A DNA stretch of 64,000 nt from an uncultured Clostridia bacterium (GCA_944376295.1 CALWCE010000004.1:62001-126000); one strand, 5' to 3'; shown: positions 15,970 through 25,496, numbered from the stretch's first letter. Notes: generated by a model from the letters alone, not told the origin. Translations and numbers: made by a program.

Positions 15970-18015
15970 ATGACGGACCGCATCACGGCGACATTCAGGC
16001 GATATTACGGACAGGATGCACGATTCCGCGACGGACAGTACGATGCCGTCGCGAACACCCTTTGCCGCCGCAGGACGCTCATCGTACAGCGGACGGGCTG
16101 GGGCAAGAGCCTTGTCTATTTCCTCTGCGCCAAACTGCTGCGCGAGGACGGGGAAGGCGCCGCCTTCGTCGTCTCCCCGCTGGTGGCGCTGATGGACAAT
16201 CAGACGGAAGCCGCCCGCGCCATGGATCTGAACTGCGATACGCTCAACGCCGCGACGCGGGAACGGCGCGCGGACATCCTCGCCGCGCTCAAAGAAGGGC
16301 GGACCGATCTTGTCTTTGTCACGCCGGAGACCCTCTTTTCCGATGACGTGCAGCGCAGCCTGCCCGATATCCGCATCGGCTTGTTCGTCATCGACGAGGC
16401 ACACTGCATCTCCGACTGGGGACACGACTTCCGTCTCGACTACAGCGACCTCAAAAAAGTCATCGCCCTGCTCCCGCCTCGGGTCCCCGTATTGGCGACG
16501 ACCGCCACCGCAAACGACCGCGTTGTGGAAGACCTGAAGCGGCAGCTCGGCGGCGACGTATACATCTCGCGCGGTCCGCTGATGCGGGACTCTCTCGCCA
16601 TGCAGGTGCTCCGTCTGCCCGATGCCGTACAGCGCTTCGCCTGGATCGCCGACCATGTCGGAGAACTCCCGGGTACGGGGATCGTCTATTGCCTGACGCG
16701 GCGCGACTGCGACCGCCTGACGGGATTTTTGCAGGAACGCGGCATCAAAGCCGCCTCTTATTACTCGCGGCAGGGAGAAGAAGAGCGCAACGACGAAGCG
16801 CTTTCCGCCTTCTCCCGCAATGAGATCAAAGCGATCGTCTCGACCGTCAAGCTGGGCATGGGCTACGATAAGGGCGATATCGGCTTTGTCATCCACTACC
16901 AGATGCCCGCCAACATCGTCGCCTATTATCAGCAGATCGGCAGAGCGGGCAGAAAACTCGACCGTGCCTTCGCCATCCTTCTGTGCGGAGAAGAGGACGA
17001 GACCATCCACAATTATTTTATCGACACCGCCTTCCCCGCCGAAGAGGAATGCGAACTTGTGCTCCGCGCCGTCGGCGCGCGGGCGGGCGTCTCGCTCCGC
17101 GGACTGACGGCTGCCGTCAACCTGCGGGACGGGCGCATCAAAAAGACCGTTGACTTCCTCCTGCATGAGGGCGCCGTTTACCGCGATGAGAAAAAATACT
17201 ACCTCTCCCCGCGCGGATACCGCTACAACAGGGAACACTATGAGAAAGTGACACAAGTCCGCAGACGAGAATTTGCGCAGATGCGCGCGCTCACGACGAC
17301 GAAGGAGTGCTATCTGAAGCATCTTGTCAACTGTCTTGACGACAGATCGGCGCAGCCCTGCGGGAAATGCGCCAACTGCCTCGGCAGCCCGCTCATCGGG
17401 GAGAGCATCTCCCCCCAAACGCTGGATGCGGCGCTCTCTTATCTCGACCATCTCCTCATCCCCATCCGTCCGCGAAAACGGCGGGCAGACGAACCTGCCG
17501 ACGGAAGCACAGTCATCGCCGTCGGCAACAGGGAAGGCGTCTGCCTGAGCAAATACGGCGAAGCAGGCTACGAGCGTTTCGTCAGGGAGGACAAGTACCG
17601 CGGCGAACGCTTCCGGGACGAACTGATCCGAAAGAGCGCCGAAGTACTGAAACAACTCGTCGCGGACGGCGGCATCACCCATCTCGCCTTCGTACCTTCC
17701 CTGCGCAGCGGACTCGTCAAAGATCTTGCAGTGCGTTTGGCGGATGCCTGCGGGCTGCAGCTTCTCGACGTCCTTAAAAAAAGCGCCGCGCCGCCGCAGA
17801 AGGAACAGCAAAACTCCGCCCATCAATGCCGCAACGCCTACACCTCGTTCGGCATCGCGGCGGAAGCCTGCATCCCCTATCATATTCTCTTGATCGACGA
17901 CATCGTTGACTCGGGCTGGACGCTGACCGCCTGCGGGCAGCTCCTCCGAGAGCGCGGCGCGCTGAGCGTCACGCCCTTTGCTTTGGCGGACAGCAGCGAA
18001 CGGGAGGGATCATGA
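15970..18015 (+). CDS. RecQ-like ATP-dependent DNA helicase fused to a phosphoribosyltransferase domain
   Basis: 681 residues. Residues 1-350 are a RecQ superfamily 2 helicase: a modified Walker A (RTGWGKS, 41-47), DEAHCISDWGHDFR (motif II), the aromatic loop, TTATAN (motif III) and QQIGRAGR (motif VI). A zinc-binding subdomain follows (CYLKHLVNC then CGKCANC, about 445-475). HRDC is absent. Residues about 500-675 are instead a type I PRTase with the PRPP loop ILLIDDIVDSGWT. It would unwind DNA and may couple this to nucleotide or ribose-phosphate chemistry. GGAGGA precedes ATG 15970; the stop overlaps the next start (ATGA). Confidence 0.9.
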   Translation: MTDRITATFRRYYGQDARFRDGQYDAVANTLCRRRTLIVQRTGWGKSLVYFLCAKLLREDGEGAAFVVSPLVALMDNQTEAARAMDLNCDTLNAATRERRADILAALKEGRTDLVFVTPETLFSDDVQRSLPDIRIGLFVIDEAHCISDWGHDFRLDYSDLKKVIALLPPRVPVLATTATANDRVVEDLKRQLGGDVYISRGPLMRDSLAMQVLRLPDAVQRFAWIADHVGELPGTGIVYCLTRRDCDRLTGFLQERGIKAASYYSRQGEEERNDEALSAFSRNEIKAIVSTVKLGMGYDKGDIGFVIHYQMPANIVAYYQQIGRAGRKLDRAFAILLCGEEDETIHNYFIDTAFPAEEECELVLRAVGARAGVSLRGLTAAVNLRDGRIKKTVDFLLHEGAVYRDEKKYYLSPRGYRYNREHYEKVTQVRRREFAQMRALTTTKECYLKHLVNCLDDRSAQPCGKCANCLGSPLIGESISPQTLDAALSYLDHLLIPIRPRKRRADEPADGSTVIAVGNREGVCLSKYGEAGYERFVREDKYRGERFRDELIRKSAEVLKQLVADGGITHLAFVPSLRSGLVKDLAVRLADACGLQLLDVLKKSAAPPQKEQQNSAHQCRNAYTSFGIAAEACIPYHILLIDDIVDSGWTLTACGQLLRERGALSVTPFALADSSEREGS

Positions 18016-18968
18016 ACAAACAGACGGAAAACCGCGATATCACCATTGCCCTGTGCAGCCATCTCTCAACGGGAGAGGGCATCCGCCCCCTTGAGCCCGG
18101 AGAATGGACGCAGCTTGCCGAAAAGCTCCTTGCGGCGCACAGGCAGCCCGCCGATCTTCCCGATATGACGGAAGAAGAATGGGACAGTCTCCTCGGCATA
18201 CGGAAAGAAGAGGCGGAACGCTTCCGCCGTCTGCTCGGCAGGATGCCCAGCCTCGCTTTCGAGCGCGAACGGCTGCACGCCGCCGGGATCGACATCCTGA
18301 CGCGCGCCGATGAACGCTATCCCGCCGCGCTCAAGCGCAAGCTGAGACAGGGCTGCCCGCCCCTTTTCTACTGCGCCGGCGATCTTTCGCTCCTCGACGC
18401 GCCCGCCGTTGCGCTCGTCGGCTCGAGGAACGCCTCAAAAGAAGATCTCTCCTTCACCGAAAATACGGCAAAACGCCTGACGGACGCGGGCTATACGATC
18501 GCTTCGGGCGGAGCGAAAGGCGTCGATCAAACGGCGGCGGAAACAGCATTCCGCTGCGGCGGCAGCTCCGTTCAATTTCTCGCCGACTCCCTGATGCGGA
18601 AGATCCGCTCTCCCGAGACCGTGCAGGCGATCCGCAGCGGGAGGATGCTCCTGCTCTCCGCCGCCAAACCGGACGCGGGCTTCAACGTGGGCATGGCAAT
18701 GCAGCGCAACCGCTATATCTACGCGCAGTCGTTCGCCGCGATCGTTGTCCGCTGCGACCTGCAAAAGGGCGGCACCTGGGCGGGAGCCACCGAAGACCTC
18801 AGGCACAAATGGGCAAAACTCTACTGCCGCGAAGACGACCGTCTTGCCGGCAACCGAGCGCTTCTCCGCATGGGCGCGCTCCCCTTCCGCGACGGCACCG
18901 ATCTTTCGGCTGCAGAACAGGATCCGCCTCAGGGCGACGCCGTACAGCCTTCCCTTTTCGACATCTGA
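18012..18968 (+). CDS. DprA/Smf-like protein
   Basis: 318 residues. The central Rossmann-like domain (about 135-260) shows the DprA signature VALVGSRNAS...GYTIASGGAKGVD; the N-terminal 90 residues look helical (SAM-like as in DprA) and the C-terminus ends QPSLFDI. Classical DprA loads RecA onto incoming single-stranded DNA, but this one is translationally coupled to a RecQ-PRTase and lacks the usual competence context, so a specialised role with that helicase is more likely. Coupled start ATG 18012. Confidence 0.85.
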   Translation: MNKQTENRDITIALCSHLSTGEGIRPLEPGEWTQLAEKLLAAHRQPADLPDMTEEEWDSLLGIRKEEAERFRRLLGRMPSLAFERERLHAAGIDILTRADERYPAALKRKLRQGCPPLFYCAGDLSLLDAPAVALVGSRNASKEDLSFTENTAKRLTDAGYTIASGGAKGVDQTAAETAFRCGGSSVQFLADSLMRKIRSPETVQAIRSGRMLLLSAAKPDAGFNVGMAMQRNRYIYAQSFAAIVVRCDLQKGGTWAGATEDLRHKWAKLYCREDDRLAGNRALLRMGALPFRDGTDLSAAEQDPPQGDAVQPSLFDI

Positions 18969-19011
18969 AGCCCGCCGCCCTCCCGGACGGGAAGCGCAGC
19001 GCCAAAAGATC

Positions 19012-19058
19012 GCCCGCCGTTTTTCAAGATCGTCCCCCGATCTTCGGCTGCGGCGGGC
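19012..19058. terminator. Nested hairpin between convergent genes
   Basis: GCCCGCCG/CGGCGGGC outer stem with inner AAGATCG/CGATCTT; lies between the ends of the dprA-like and HAD genes and has a T run on the plus strand inside the loop. Weak as a terminator by itself. Confidence 0.4.
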
Positions 19059-19063
19059 GACGC

Positions 19064-20233
19064 TCACTCTTCGAGCCGTTTCTTCACTTCCTGCGCTGCT
19101 CTGCTCAACGACCTCACCCCTTTTAAAAGAGCCTTGTAAAACAGTTTCACGTCCTCATCCCGCAGGATCGAAAACACCTGTCCGTTTTGGAGCGCAACGG
19201 AAAACAGCTCTTCCCTTTCGTCGTCATCCCACCGATCGATCTTCTTCAGCTTCGCGATGACCGTATGCGTCGACGTAAAGCTGCGGCTGTTTTTCAATGC
19301 GCCGATGAGGTCGAGCCTGCGCCTTCCCTCTTCGCTGTTTTCCCGGTCAAACGCCTCCGTCTCCTTTTTGCATCGGAAGAATGCGTTGTTGAGTTCGAAC
19401 TCCACGACGGTGCGGTCGATGATCGACTTGACGAGCGCATCGAGCTCTTTGCCCTCCGAATAGTCGGCGGGAGCATAATAGCGGATCCTGCCCTCGCGCA
19501 TCATCTTATGCACTTTCGCCTTGTCGCAGCTTTCCGAACTATACACGCCGATCGAAGAGCCGCCGTAAGAATTTACGAGCTTCATGCACGGGATATCGGT
19601 ATCGCTGTCGCCGATGTAGATCATATTGCGGAACGGCACCCGGATCTCGTCGGGCGCAAACGAATCGTTCACGCCGGGATCGTTCACGTCGAGCACGCCC
19701 TTTTCGATCCGGAACAAAAACTGCGTTTTGTTCGTATAGTTGACCGCCTGCGCCGGCCAGACCGCCATCCCCTTTTCGTCATAATAAAAGGAGCTCGCAT
19801 AAATGCGTTCAAACGCGCCTTTTCGGGCGACCGACGTCCCCTCGATCATCTCTGCCAATCCCGAGGAAATGATATAATGTTCGACGATGGCGCCCTTCGC
19901 TTTCCCGTATGCGCGGATCCGCTCGAACCACTCCTCCACGCCGGGAAAAAGAGAGATCTGCGCCCCGTAATCGGCAAGCGTTTTCTGATTCAACAGAAGC
20001 TGCCCGTACGATTTTTCTTTCATGCAGTACATATAGGCAAGATTCCCGTCCATGTGGTTCTTGTCCGCAAGAGCGTTCGACTCCCTCCAGAATTCCCCGA
20101 CGTCCATCCCGACGGACTGGATAAACCCCTGTGCCTGCATGTCGTCGGGCGTCAGCGTCTTATCAAAATCATAGCAGATCGCCACGACGGGCTTGTCTTC
20201 CTTATATTTCCGTTCAAATTGTTTTTCGCTCAC
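19064..20233 (-). CDS. HAD-superfamily hydrolase
   Basis: 389 residues. HAD motif I is CYDFDKTLTPDD (D22 nucleophile, D24), motif II ISSG near residue 122 and motif III/IV YIGDSDTDIPC, so it is a phosphatase-type HAD with an inserted cap. Residues 270-389 form an additional helical C-terminal domain. The start is GTG 20233 with only weak GAGAAG upstream. It converges on the recQ-PRTase/dprA operon; PRTase, DprA-like and HAD proteins have been seen together in nucleotide-processing stress modules, so a functional link is possible though not shown. Confidence 0.85.
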   Translation of the reverse strand: MSEKQFERKYKEDKPVVAICYDFDKTLTPDDMQAQGFIQSVGMDVGEFWRESNALADKNHMDGNLAYMYCMKEKSYGQLLLNQKTLADYGAQISLFPGVEEWFERIRAYGKAKGAIVEHYIISSGLAEMIEGTSVARKGAFERIYASSFYYDEKGMAVWPAQAVNYTNKTQFLFRIEKGVLDVNDPGVNDSFAPDEIRVPFRNMIYIGDSDTDIPCMKLVNSYGGSSIGVYSSESCDKAKVHKMMREGRIRYYAPADYSEGKELDALVKSIIDRTVVEFELNNAFFRCKKETEAFDRENSEEGRRRLDLIGALKNSRSFTSTHTVIAKLKKIDRWDDDEREELFSVALQNGQVFSILRDEDVKLFYKALLKGVRSLSRAAQEVKKRLEE

Positions 20234-20262
20234 AGCTTCTCACGTCCTTATCCTTTTCTCCC

Positions 20263-20291
20263 ATTTTACCACTCTTTCAGAACATTGTCCA
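20263..20291 (-). promoter_or_regulatory. Promoter of the HAD gene
   Basis: TGGACA (20291-20286), 17 bp, TAAAAT (20268-20263). Confidence 0.75.
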
Positions 20292-20300
20292 CCCTTTAGG

Positions 20301-20343
20301 GAAAAAAGCGCTCCTGCGGCTCATCCCCGCAGGAGCGCTTTTC
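20301..20343 (-). terminator. Terminator of the ADP-ribosylglycohydrolase gene
   Basis: Long stem AAAAGCGCTCCTGCGG/CCGCAGGAGCGCTTTT around ctcatcc; T run on the minus strand. Confidence 0.9.
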
Positions 20344-20398
20344 ATGAACGTGACCGCAGCATCGGCACGTTCCGCACACGCATGCACGTTTTATCGTC

Positions 20399-21199
20399 CT
20401 ATCCCCTGCCGTTCCACGCCTGTTCGATGCGTTCGGCAGCCTTTAAAAGCTCGTCGTCCAGATATCGTTTTGCGATGAGGATGTCCGCCTGCGGGATGCC
20501 GAAAAACGCTTCGGCAACGCCGCCCGCGATCGCCGCGATGGTATCCGAATCGCCGCCGATATAAATTGCATTGCGGATGGTATCTTCAAAGTCTTTCCCC
20601 TCGAAAAAGCAGGTGAGCGCCTGCGGGACCGAGCCCGGGCAGCCTGCATCAAATCGATAGGTCTTGGAAAGCTGCTCGCAAGAATAGCTGCCGAGTTCGG
20701 GATAGTACCCCTTTGCACGGGAAAATATCTCCTCTTTCGACGCGCCGTTTTTTGCGAGATACACGTACATGGCGACGCACTCCGCGCCTTTCAGCCCCTC
20801 GGGATGATCGTGCGAGACGCCCGTTATGATGCGCGAAAGCCGCTTGACTTCCTCCTCGCTGCGGGCATATTCGCCGATGGGAGAGACGCGCATCGCCGCC
20901 CCGTTGCCCAAACTTTGATACGGCTTGGGGTCCTTTTCACGCAGCCATTGAGCAAAGGACGCTCCCCACCCCGCGTGGGGGTATTTATCTCCCATCGCCT
21001 GCATACAGCGGATCGTCTCCGCCTTCAGCGTGCCCTCGTCCGAGCGCCCCGCCTTCAGAAGCGCCTCGGCAACGGCAAGCGTCATCAGGGTGTCGTCCGT
21101 AAAACGGCACCATGTGCTGAACAACGAAAAATCTTTTTGACGGCAGTTGACATTCTCAAAGCGGCTGCCGACGATATCTCCGACGATCGCACCCCACAT
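20399..21199 (-). CDS. ADP-ribosylglycohydrolase (DraG/ARH family)
   Basis: 266 residues. Begins with the family start MWGAIVGDIVGSRFE; metal-binding residues are in FTDDTLMT (about 34-41) and IGGDSDTIAAI (about 213-223). Removes ADP-ribose from arginine or other acceptors, or hydrolyses related compounds. ATG 21199 has GGAGG upstream; longer frames are rejected because family proteins begin at this MWGAIVGD. It follows a 181-residue unknown gene by 35 bases, probably one transcript. A second, truncated start of a related gene lies at 29925. Confidence 0.93.
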   Translation of the reverse strand: MWGAIVGDIVGSRFENVNCRQKDFSLFSTWCRFTDDTLMTLAVAEALLKAGRSDEGTLKAETIRCMQAMGDKYPHAGWGASFAQWLREKDPKPYQSLGNGAAMRVSPIGEYARSEEEVKRLSRIITGVSHDHPEGLKGAECVAMYVYLAKNGASKEEIFSRAKGYYPELGSYSCEQLSKTYRFDAGCPGSVPQALTCFFEGKDFEDTIRNAIYIGGDSDTIAAIAGGVAEAFFGIPQADILIAKRYLDDELLKAAERIEQAWNGRG

Positions 21200-21234
21200 C
21201 TGCGTTTCCTCCCGCTTTCTTTCAAGATGCGTTT

Positions 21235-21780
21235 TTACGCATCCTGAAGGCAAGAAAAGTCCTTCTTTTCGATCGCCTCGCACGAGGAGGCGATCGCATT
21301 GAGCGCCAGTTCTTCCGCAAAGCAATGGCGCTCGCCCGCGATGATGACCTCGGGAGCGCCGAGCCTGAGCAGCTTTTCAATGCGCTGTGCGCGAACGACG
21401 GCATCGGCAAAACGGAGACCGTCCGCATTTGCAGCCGCCTCGACGGCAGACTTCACGATCGTCATTGCATCCTTTTCTTCCACACAGAGCGCGGCGAGGA
21501 CCTTGCAGGCATCGAAAAGCTTCTGCTCTTTGCGGGCGATCTCCGCCGCGTCGGCTTTGGAGGCGTCGACGGTATAACGGCAGACTTCCGCCGCATCCGA
21601 AAGTGCGGCAGCCGTGACATACACAGCCCCCTCATCATCCGCATCCTTGGCGATGCAGAGTTCGCCCTCTTCGATGTTGGAATACATCTTTTCAAGATAC
21701 TCTGCGGGCGTGATCCCGGCGGGAGAGTATTCGCCGTGTTCGTTTGCGGGAAATTGACCGGCAGTAAAGATCTTTTTCAT
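21235..21780 (-). CDS. Hypothetical protein
   Basis: 181 residues, acidic and alanine-rich, no membrane helix or signal. I do not recognise the family. It starts MKKIFTAGQFPANEHGEYSP and has an AEYLEKMYSNIEEGELCIAKDADDEG stretch that resembles short domains of phage structural or virion-associated proteins, but this is weak. GAGG precedes ATG 21780. It lies directly upstream of the ADP-ribosylglycohydrolase gene. A TATAAT at 21862-21857 may be its -10 box; no good -35 at the right distance. Confidence 0.7.
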   Translation of the reverse strand: MKKIFTAGQFPANEHGEYSPAGITPAEYLEKMYSNIEEGELCIAKDADDEGAVYVTAAALSDAAEVCRYTVDASKADAAEIARKEQKLFDACKVLAALCVEEKDAMTIVKSAVEAAANADGLRFADAVVRAQRIEKLLRLGAPEVIIAGERHCFAEELALNAIASSCEAIEKKDFSCLQDA

Positions 21781-22014
21781 AAATAACACCTCTTAATATT
21801 TTTTTGAATTGAAATGGAGTAAAATAGAAATTGGGTAAGGGTGAAATGGTGTTCTCATTATAAAACACGGGATGTGTCAAAAAAAGGACATATCTCTGTG
21901 TTTGAAAAAATAGTTTTTACCTCTTTCAAATTACGCGCACCTGTTCCTCAAGCCACCCGAACTGTTTTAATAGAATGAAAGCGCGCACCAAACCCGATAC
22001 GCGCCTGTCCTTCA

Positions 22015-22527
22015 TCAATTTTCGCTGCGATAGGTCATCACGCGCAGGTAATCGTCCGCGCCGATCTTGGAAAGAAGCGCCATCGCCTTTGGCGGCAGGC
22101 TGATATCGTTGTCGCCGTAACCGTCAATGTCTGCCATGTCGAGGTCAAGGAAGGTACAGAAATACAACTGATATTCTACGCCGTACTTCTCTTTCAGTTT
22201 CAAAAGCACGTCCTCCTTGCCATACAGATCTTTCAGCACTTTTTCGTTGACGATCTCATAGACGTTGATGCCGTACTCCCAGCGTTCGGAAAACTCTTCG
22301 TCCTTGCCCGTCAGATCGGACGGCTCGTCGCCAACGCTGTCGTAAACGCCGTACAAGAGCCAGTTTTTATCATCTCTTTCCCCGAACGGATCCGCCTCAG
22401 GAACAAGGCCTGTCCCTTCCCGCATCTCTTCGATCAGCTGTCCGATCGCATCCGGTTTCATGCCTTTCGTCTTGACCTTGAACCACGCGATGCAATTCGT
22501 GCCGCTCATCTCTTCTGTGTTCAACAT
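22015..22527 (-). CDS. Hypothetical protein, possibly DUF4279-like
   Basis: 170 residues. The layout (AWFKVKTKGMKPDAIGQLIEEM start, a central NWLLYGVYDS strand, VLLKLKEKYGVEYQLYFCTFLD and SLPPKAMALLSKIGADDYLRVMTY end) resembles DUF4279 proteins, which are often encoded singly or near polymorphic toxins. Function unknown. GGAGG precedes ATG 22527. Confidence 0.7.
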   Translation of the reverse strand: MLNTEEMSGTNCIAWFKVKTKGMKPDAIGQLIEEMREGTGLVPEADPFGERDDKNWLLYGVYDSVGDEPSDLTGKDEEFSERWEYGINVYEIVNEKVLKDLYGKEDVLLKLKEKYGVEYQLYFCTFLDLDMADIDGYGDNDISLPPKAMALLSKIGADDYLRVMTYRSEN

Positions 22528-22844
22528 AATCCATCCTCCTTGCGGGCTTTTGCCGGTTTTTTATAAATTAAATTTCAGAACTTCAAGCCTTACTTCGCTA
22601 TTTCATCTGTTACATCTTTATTCAACGGTATCTCTTTCAAATTTTTCTGTTTCCGCATCAGTCAATGGACTTTCTGCAAATATATGCAGCTCGGGGAGCG
22701 GTCACGCCGTAGCTATGGCAAATAAAATACTCGGCAAAAACACTTCGCCGTTTGCCGCCGGAAGAACATGTCGTTCCACGAGGTTTGAAAAAAACGATCT
22801 GCTTTTTCCGTTCCGCTTTCATGCCGCCCCTGTTTCTCTTTTCC
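22528..22844. other. Intergenic, no gene supported
   Basis: Less GC-rich than its surroundings. No open frame with a ribosome site, no tRNA and no clear hairpin terminator. May contain decayed coding sequence. Confidence 0.5.
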
Positions 22845-24722
22845 TTACTTGATCGACACCAGCCCCACAAGTCCGATGCGGAACGTTACCTGATACAGCT
22901 TCCGTACCGCCGAGGCAAGACGCCCTGCAACGGCGGCAGGCATCAGCCCGAAACGCTTTGCGATCTCCCGCACCGTCCTTTTATTCTTGTAAAACTCAAC
23001 AACGAGCTGCGCGTCTTCCTTCGCCAAATATCCATGAAAGGCAGACGAGACGACCTTTTCCACCTTCTCCGCATCGCGGATATCGCTCACTTCGGCATGA
23101 AAGACCTCGGAAAGCAGATTCTCCGGATACTCCCCCTCCGCGCGAAGGTCATAGTTCTCCTCTTCCCCCTCTGCCGTTTCGCCGTCCGTTGAGATCTCCA
23201 GCGAGCGGTGATTGCGGCGCAGCCTTTTGACGTCGATCTTTTCCAGCGTCTTGTTATCCACCGCCAGATATTTGAGCCTCTTGATCTCGTAGAGGGGGGA
23301 ATAGTCTTCGATAGGGTCGTCGGCGAGCGTCAAAGCCTCCAGCTTCATCCCGCTGAGGAAGGCAATGGACGTGACTTTGGTCGAACAGAGCACGATTTCT
23401 TTGAGTTGGGGAAGGGAGGCAAGAGGGCTCGCGTCCGCAAGCGGCGAACAGATGACGCGCACCGCTTTGAGGGAGGGATATTTCTTCAAAAAATTGATAT
23501 CTATAAGATCGGTCTCGTTGAATTCCGCCACGGAGAGCGTTGCGGGAAGTTTCTCCCGCTCGATCCGTCCCTTGACGCTCACCCCTTTCATCCTGAGCCC
23601 GCGGAAATCCAGAGCCGCATCCTCCAATGCGATCGCGTAGTGGTCTGCCCGGTTGAAAAGATAGTTGTTTTTCAGCCTCGTGACCGTTTTCCGGATGCGG
23701 TCGCGCAGTTTCTGCGGTTCGATGACCTCCGCGCAGTCGCCGTTCTCGAGCGCCCACCGATAGAGCGTTTCCTCGTCCGCCCGCAGCACAACATCGAAGG
23801 TCCAGCTGTCCGCCCCCTCGATCTTATAGTTCTTTCCAAAGGTATCGATGACTCTGCCTATATCATGATGATCCACGCGCAGAACGGCAGAGCCGATCTT
23901 CCCCTCCTGCATCAAAGGGTGCGTCACGAGGTACTGCTCCACGTCGAGCGTGCGGCTGTTCTTCCCCTCCTGCGTCTCATGGAAACTCTTGACGGGCAGA
24001 GAGGTCACGGTGATGTCCGTGATCTTGTCGAGGCGGAAATGCGCAAGGGTATCCTCCCCCTCCAGATTGCCGATGAGATAGTAAAATCCCCCGGCGGCGA
24101 CCACCCGATAGGGGTTGACCTCACAGGCATCGTTCCACACGGGATGAAGCTCGGTATAGGCGTCATAACCGGGCTTGGGTCTTTTCGCGACCGAAGACCG
24201 CTCCCCCGCCTTCCATTCGGAGGGCGCAACATAGCCGAGCCCGTAATCGTTGTACTGAAAGGTGACCTTGCACGATCTTACGATCGCCTCGTTGAGCCGC
24301 CGAAGCGTCTCCAAAAACCCCTCCGCAGGCGCCACATAGAGGGAGGGAAAACTTGAAACATTTCCCATCGCCTTGCAGAACTCATCATCTGCTTGTTCGA
24401 GCAGACGCCGAATGAGTGCATCCGCCCGCTCCTTGGGGATATGGCGGGAAAAGCGGACGCTGTCGATGAGCAGCAGCAATTCCCCGTCGTCAAACGGATG
24501 AGATCTTTCATAGTAAACGCCCGATCTCGGATCCCGCCTGACCCCGAGCCCCGCCTTCTCCAAAAGGGCAATGTTGCTGCCGATCGCCTTGCGCTCCAAC
24601 GCTACCTCGTAGTCCTCCAGAAGACGATCGCGGATCTCCGCCTGCGTCAGCGGTTTTTTCGGGCTGCTGTAATGCTTTAAGATCTCCCAGATATACAAAA
24701 GCGCCGCTTTCTTTTCTCCCAT
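22845..24722 (-). CDS. WYL-domain regulator with leucine-rich and sigma-like HTH extensions
   Basis: 625 residues. N-terminal winged helix (about 1-75: AALLYIWEILKHYSSPKKPLTQAEIRDRLLEDYE in segments), then a WYL region (about 140-320, with VNPYRVVAAGGFYYLIGNLEGEDTLAHFRLDKI), a WCX-like segment to about 375, LRR-like strands at about 410-510 and a C-terminal HTH (VREIAKRFGLMPAAVAGRLASAVRKLYQ) resembling sigma-70 region 4. WYL regulators bind nucleic-acid-derived ligands and often control stress or defence genes. M11 (ATG 24722) is chosen because a TATGAT -10-like box overlaps the earlier ATG and a G-rich ribosome site fits here. Confidence 0.83.
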   Translation of the reverse strand: MGEKKAALLYIWEILKHYSSPKKPLTQAEIRDRLLEDYEVALERKAIGSNIALLEKAGLGVRRDPRSGVYYERSHPFDDGELLLLIDSVRFSRHIPKERADALIRRLLEQADDEFCKAMGNVSSFPSLYVAPAEGFLETLRRLNEAIVRSCKVTFQYNDYGLGYVAPSEWKAGERSSVAKRPKPGYDAYTELHPVWNDACEVNPYRVVAAGGFYYLIGNLEGEDTLAHFRLDKITDITVTSLPVKSFHETQEGKNSRTLDVEQYLVTHPLMQEGKIGSAVLRVDHHDIGRVIDTFGKNYKIEGADSWTFDVVLRADEETLYRWALENGDCAEVIEPQKLRDRIRKTVTRLKNNYLFNRADHYAIALEDAALDFRGLRMKGVSVKGRIEREKLPATLSVAEFNETDLIDINFLKKYPSLKAVRVICSPLADASPLASLPQLKEIVLCSTKVTSIAFLSGMKLEALTLADDPIEDYSPLYEIKRLKYLAVDNKTLEKIDVKRLRRNHRSLEISTDGETAEGEEENYDLRAEGEYPENLLSEVFHAEVSDIRDAEKVEKVVSSAFHGYLAKEDAQLVVEFYKNKRTVREIAKRFGLMPAAVAGRLASAVRKLYQVTFRIGLVGLVSIK

Positions 24723-24800
24723 CCCCGCACCCCCGTGCTTTTTCTCTATCATATCACAGCCCGTGTACCATTTTTAACACACCGCTATGAGACCCGCCCT

Positions 24801-25490
24801 TCATCGGTTTTCCCGCACATAAAAGCAGCGGCAGTCGTCGAGGCGGATACAGCCCAATACCCCGCTCTTTGCCGTCATCATGTCGAGATGTATTTTGCAA
24901 TAGTCGGCTATCTTGTCGCTTCCCCGCCGCGCGCCCTCCCGCGGATAGAGAAAAATCTCATCTCTTTCCGTCAGGTACCGCACGGGCGTATGACCGTAAA
25001 GAACGCATTTTCCTCTTTGCGGCAGCACATCGGGATCCTTGAAACGGCGGTCGTAGACGAGCTGTTCGACGCTCGCCTCCTCGGGCGGCACGAGCGTTCC
25101 GTCAGTGCGAATCGGAAGCCCCGCATGCACGCCGATCCACTGCTCTTTCCCGATAAAATACGGGAGCCGCTCCATCTCGTCCACCGTCTCCCAATCGAGG
25201 AGAGCGCCGTCCGCAAAACAGCCGCGCAGCCTTTCGAGCACGGCGTCATAGTCGCGGGCGTGCCGCATGAGACCGCGGTAATATTTCAGAAAATCATACT
25301 CATGATTGCCCGCGATGCAGTACGCGTTCGGCATGGAGAGCAAAAGCCGCAGAAGGCGCACGCTCTCGGGTCCCTTGTCGATGATGTCCCCCAGCACATA
25401 GAGCGTATCCCCGCCGCCAAAGCGGATCTTTTCCAGAAGGCGGCAGAAGAGCGAATAACACCCGTGGATATCGGAAAGACAATATTCCAT
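24801..25490 (-). CDS. Calcineurin-like metallophosphatase (PP2A/ApaH-like)
   Basis: 229 residues. Metal-binding motifs SDIHGC (D7-H9), GDIIDKGPES, GNHEYD and the later GHTPV are all present, as in bacterial PPP-family protein phosphatases and Ap4A hydrolases; substrate undetermined. The starting ATG 25490 lies only six bases after a TATAAT and there is no ribosome site, so it is probably leaderless. It follows a short predicted RNA gene on the same strand. Confidence 0.9.
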   Translation of the reverse strand: MEYCLSDIHGCYSLFCRLLEKIRFGGGDTLYVLGDIIDKGPESVRLLRLLLSMPNAYCIAGNHEYDFLKYYRGLMRHARDYDAVLERLRGCFADGALLDWETVDEMERLPYFIGKEQWIGVHAGLPIRTDGTLVPPEEASVEQLVYDRRFKDPDVLPQRGKCVLYGHTPVRYLTERDEIFLYPREGARRGSDKIADYCKIHLDMMTAKSGVLGCIRLDDCRCFYVRENR

Positions 25491-25496
25491 AAACAA

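Noticed and set aside
15940..17883. 647-codon open frame opposite recQ
   Set aside because: Antisense shadow; no ribosome site or family features.
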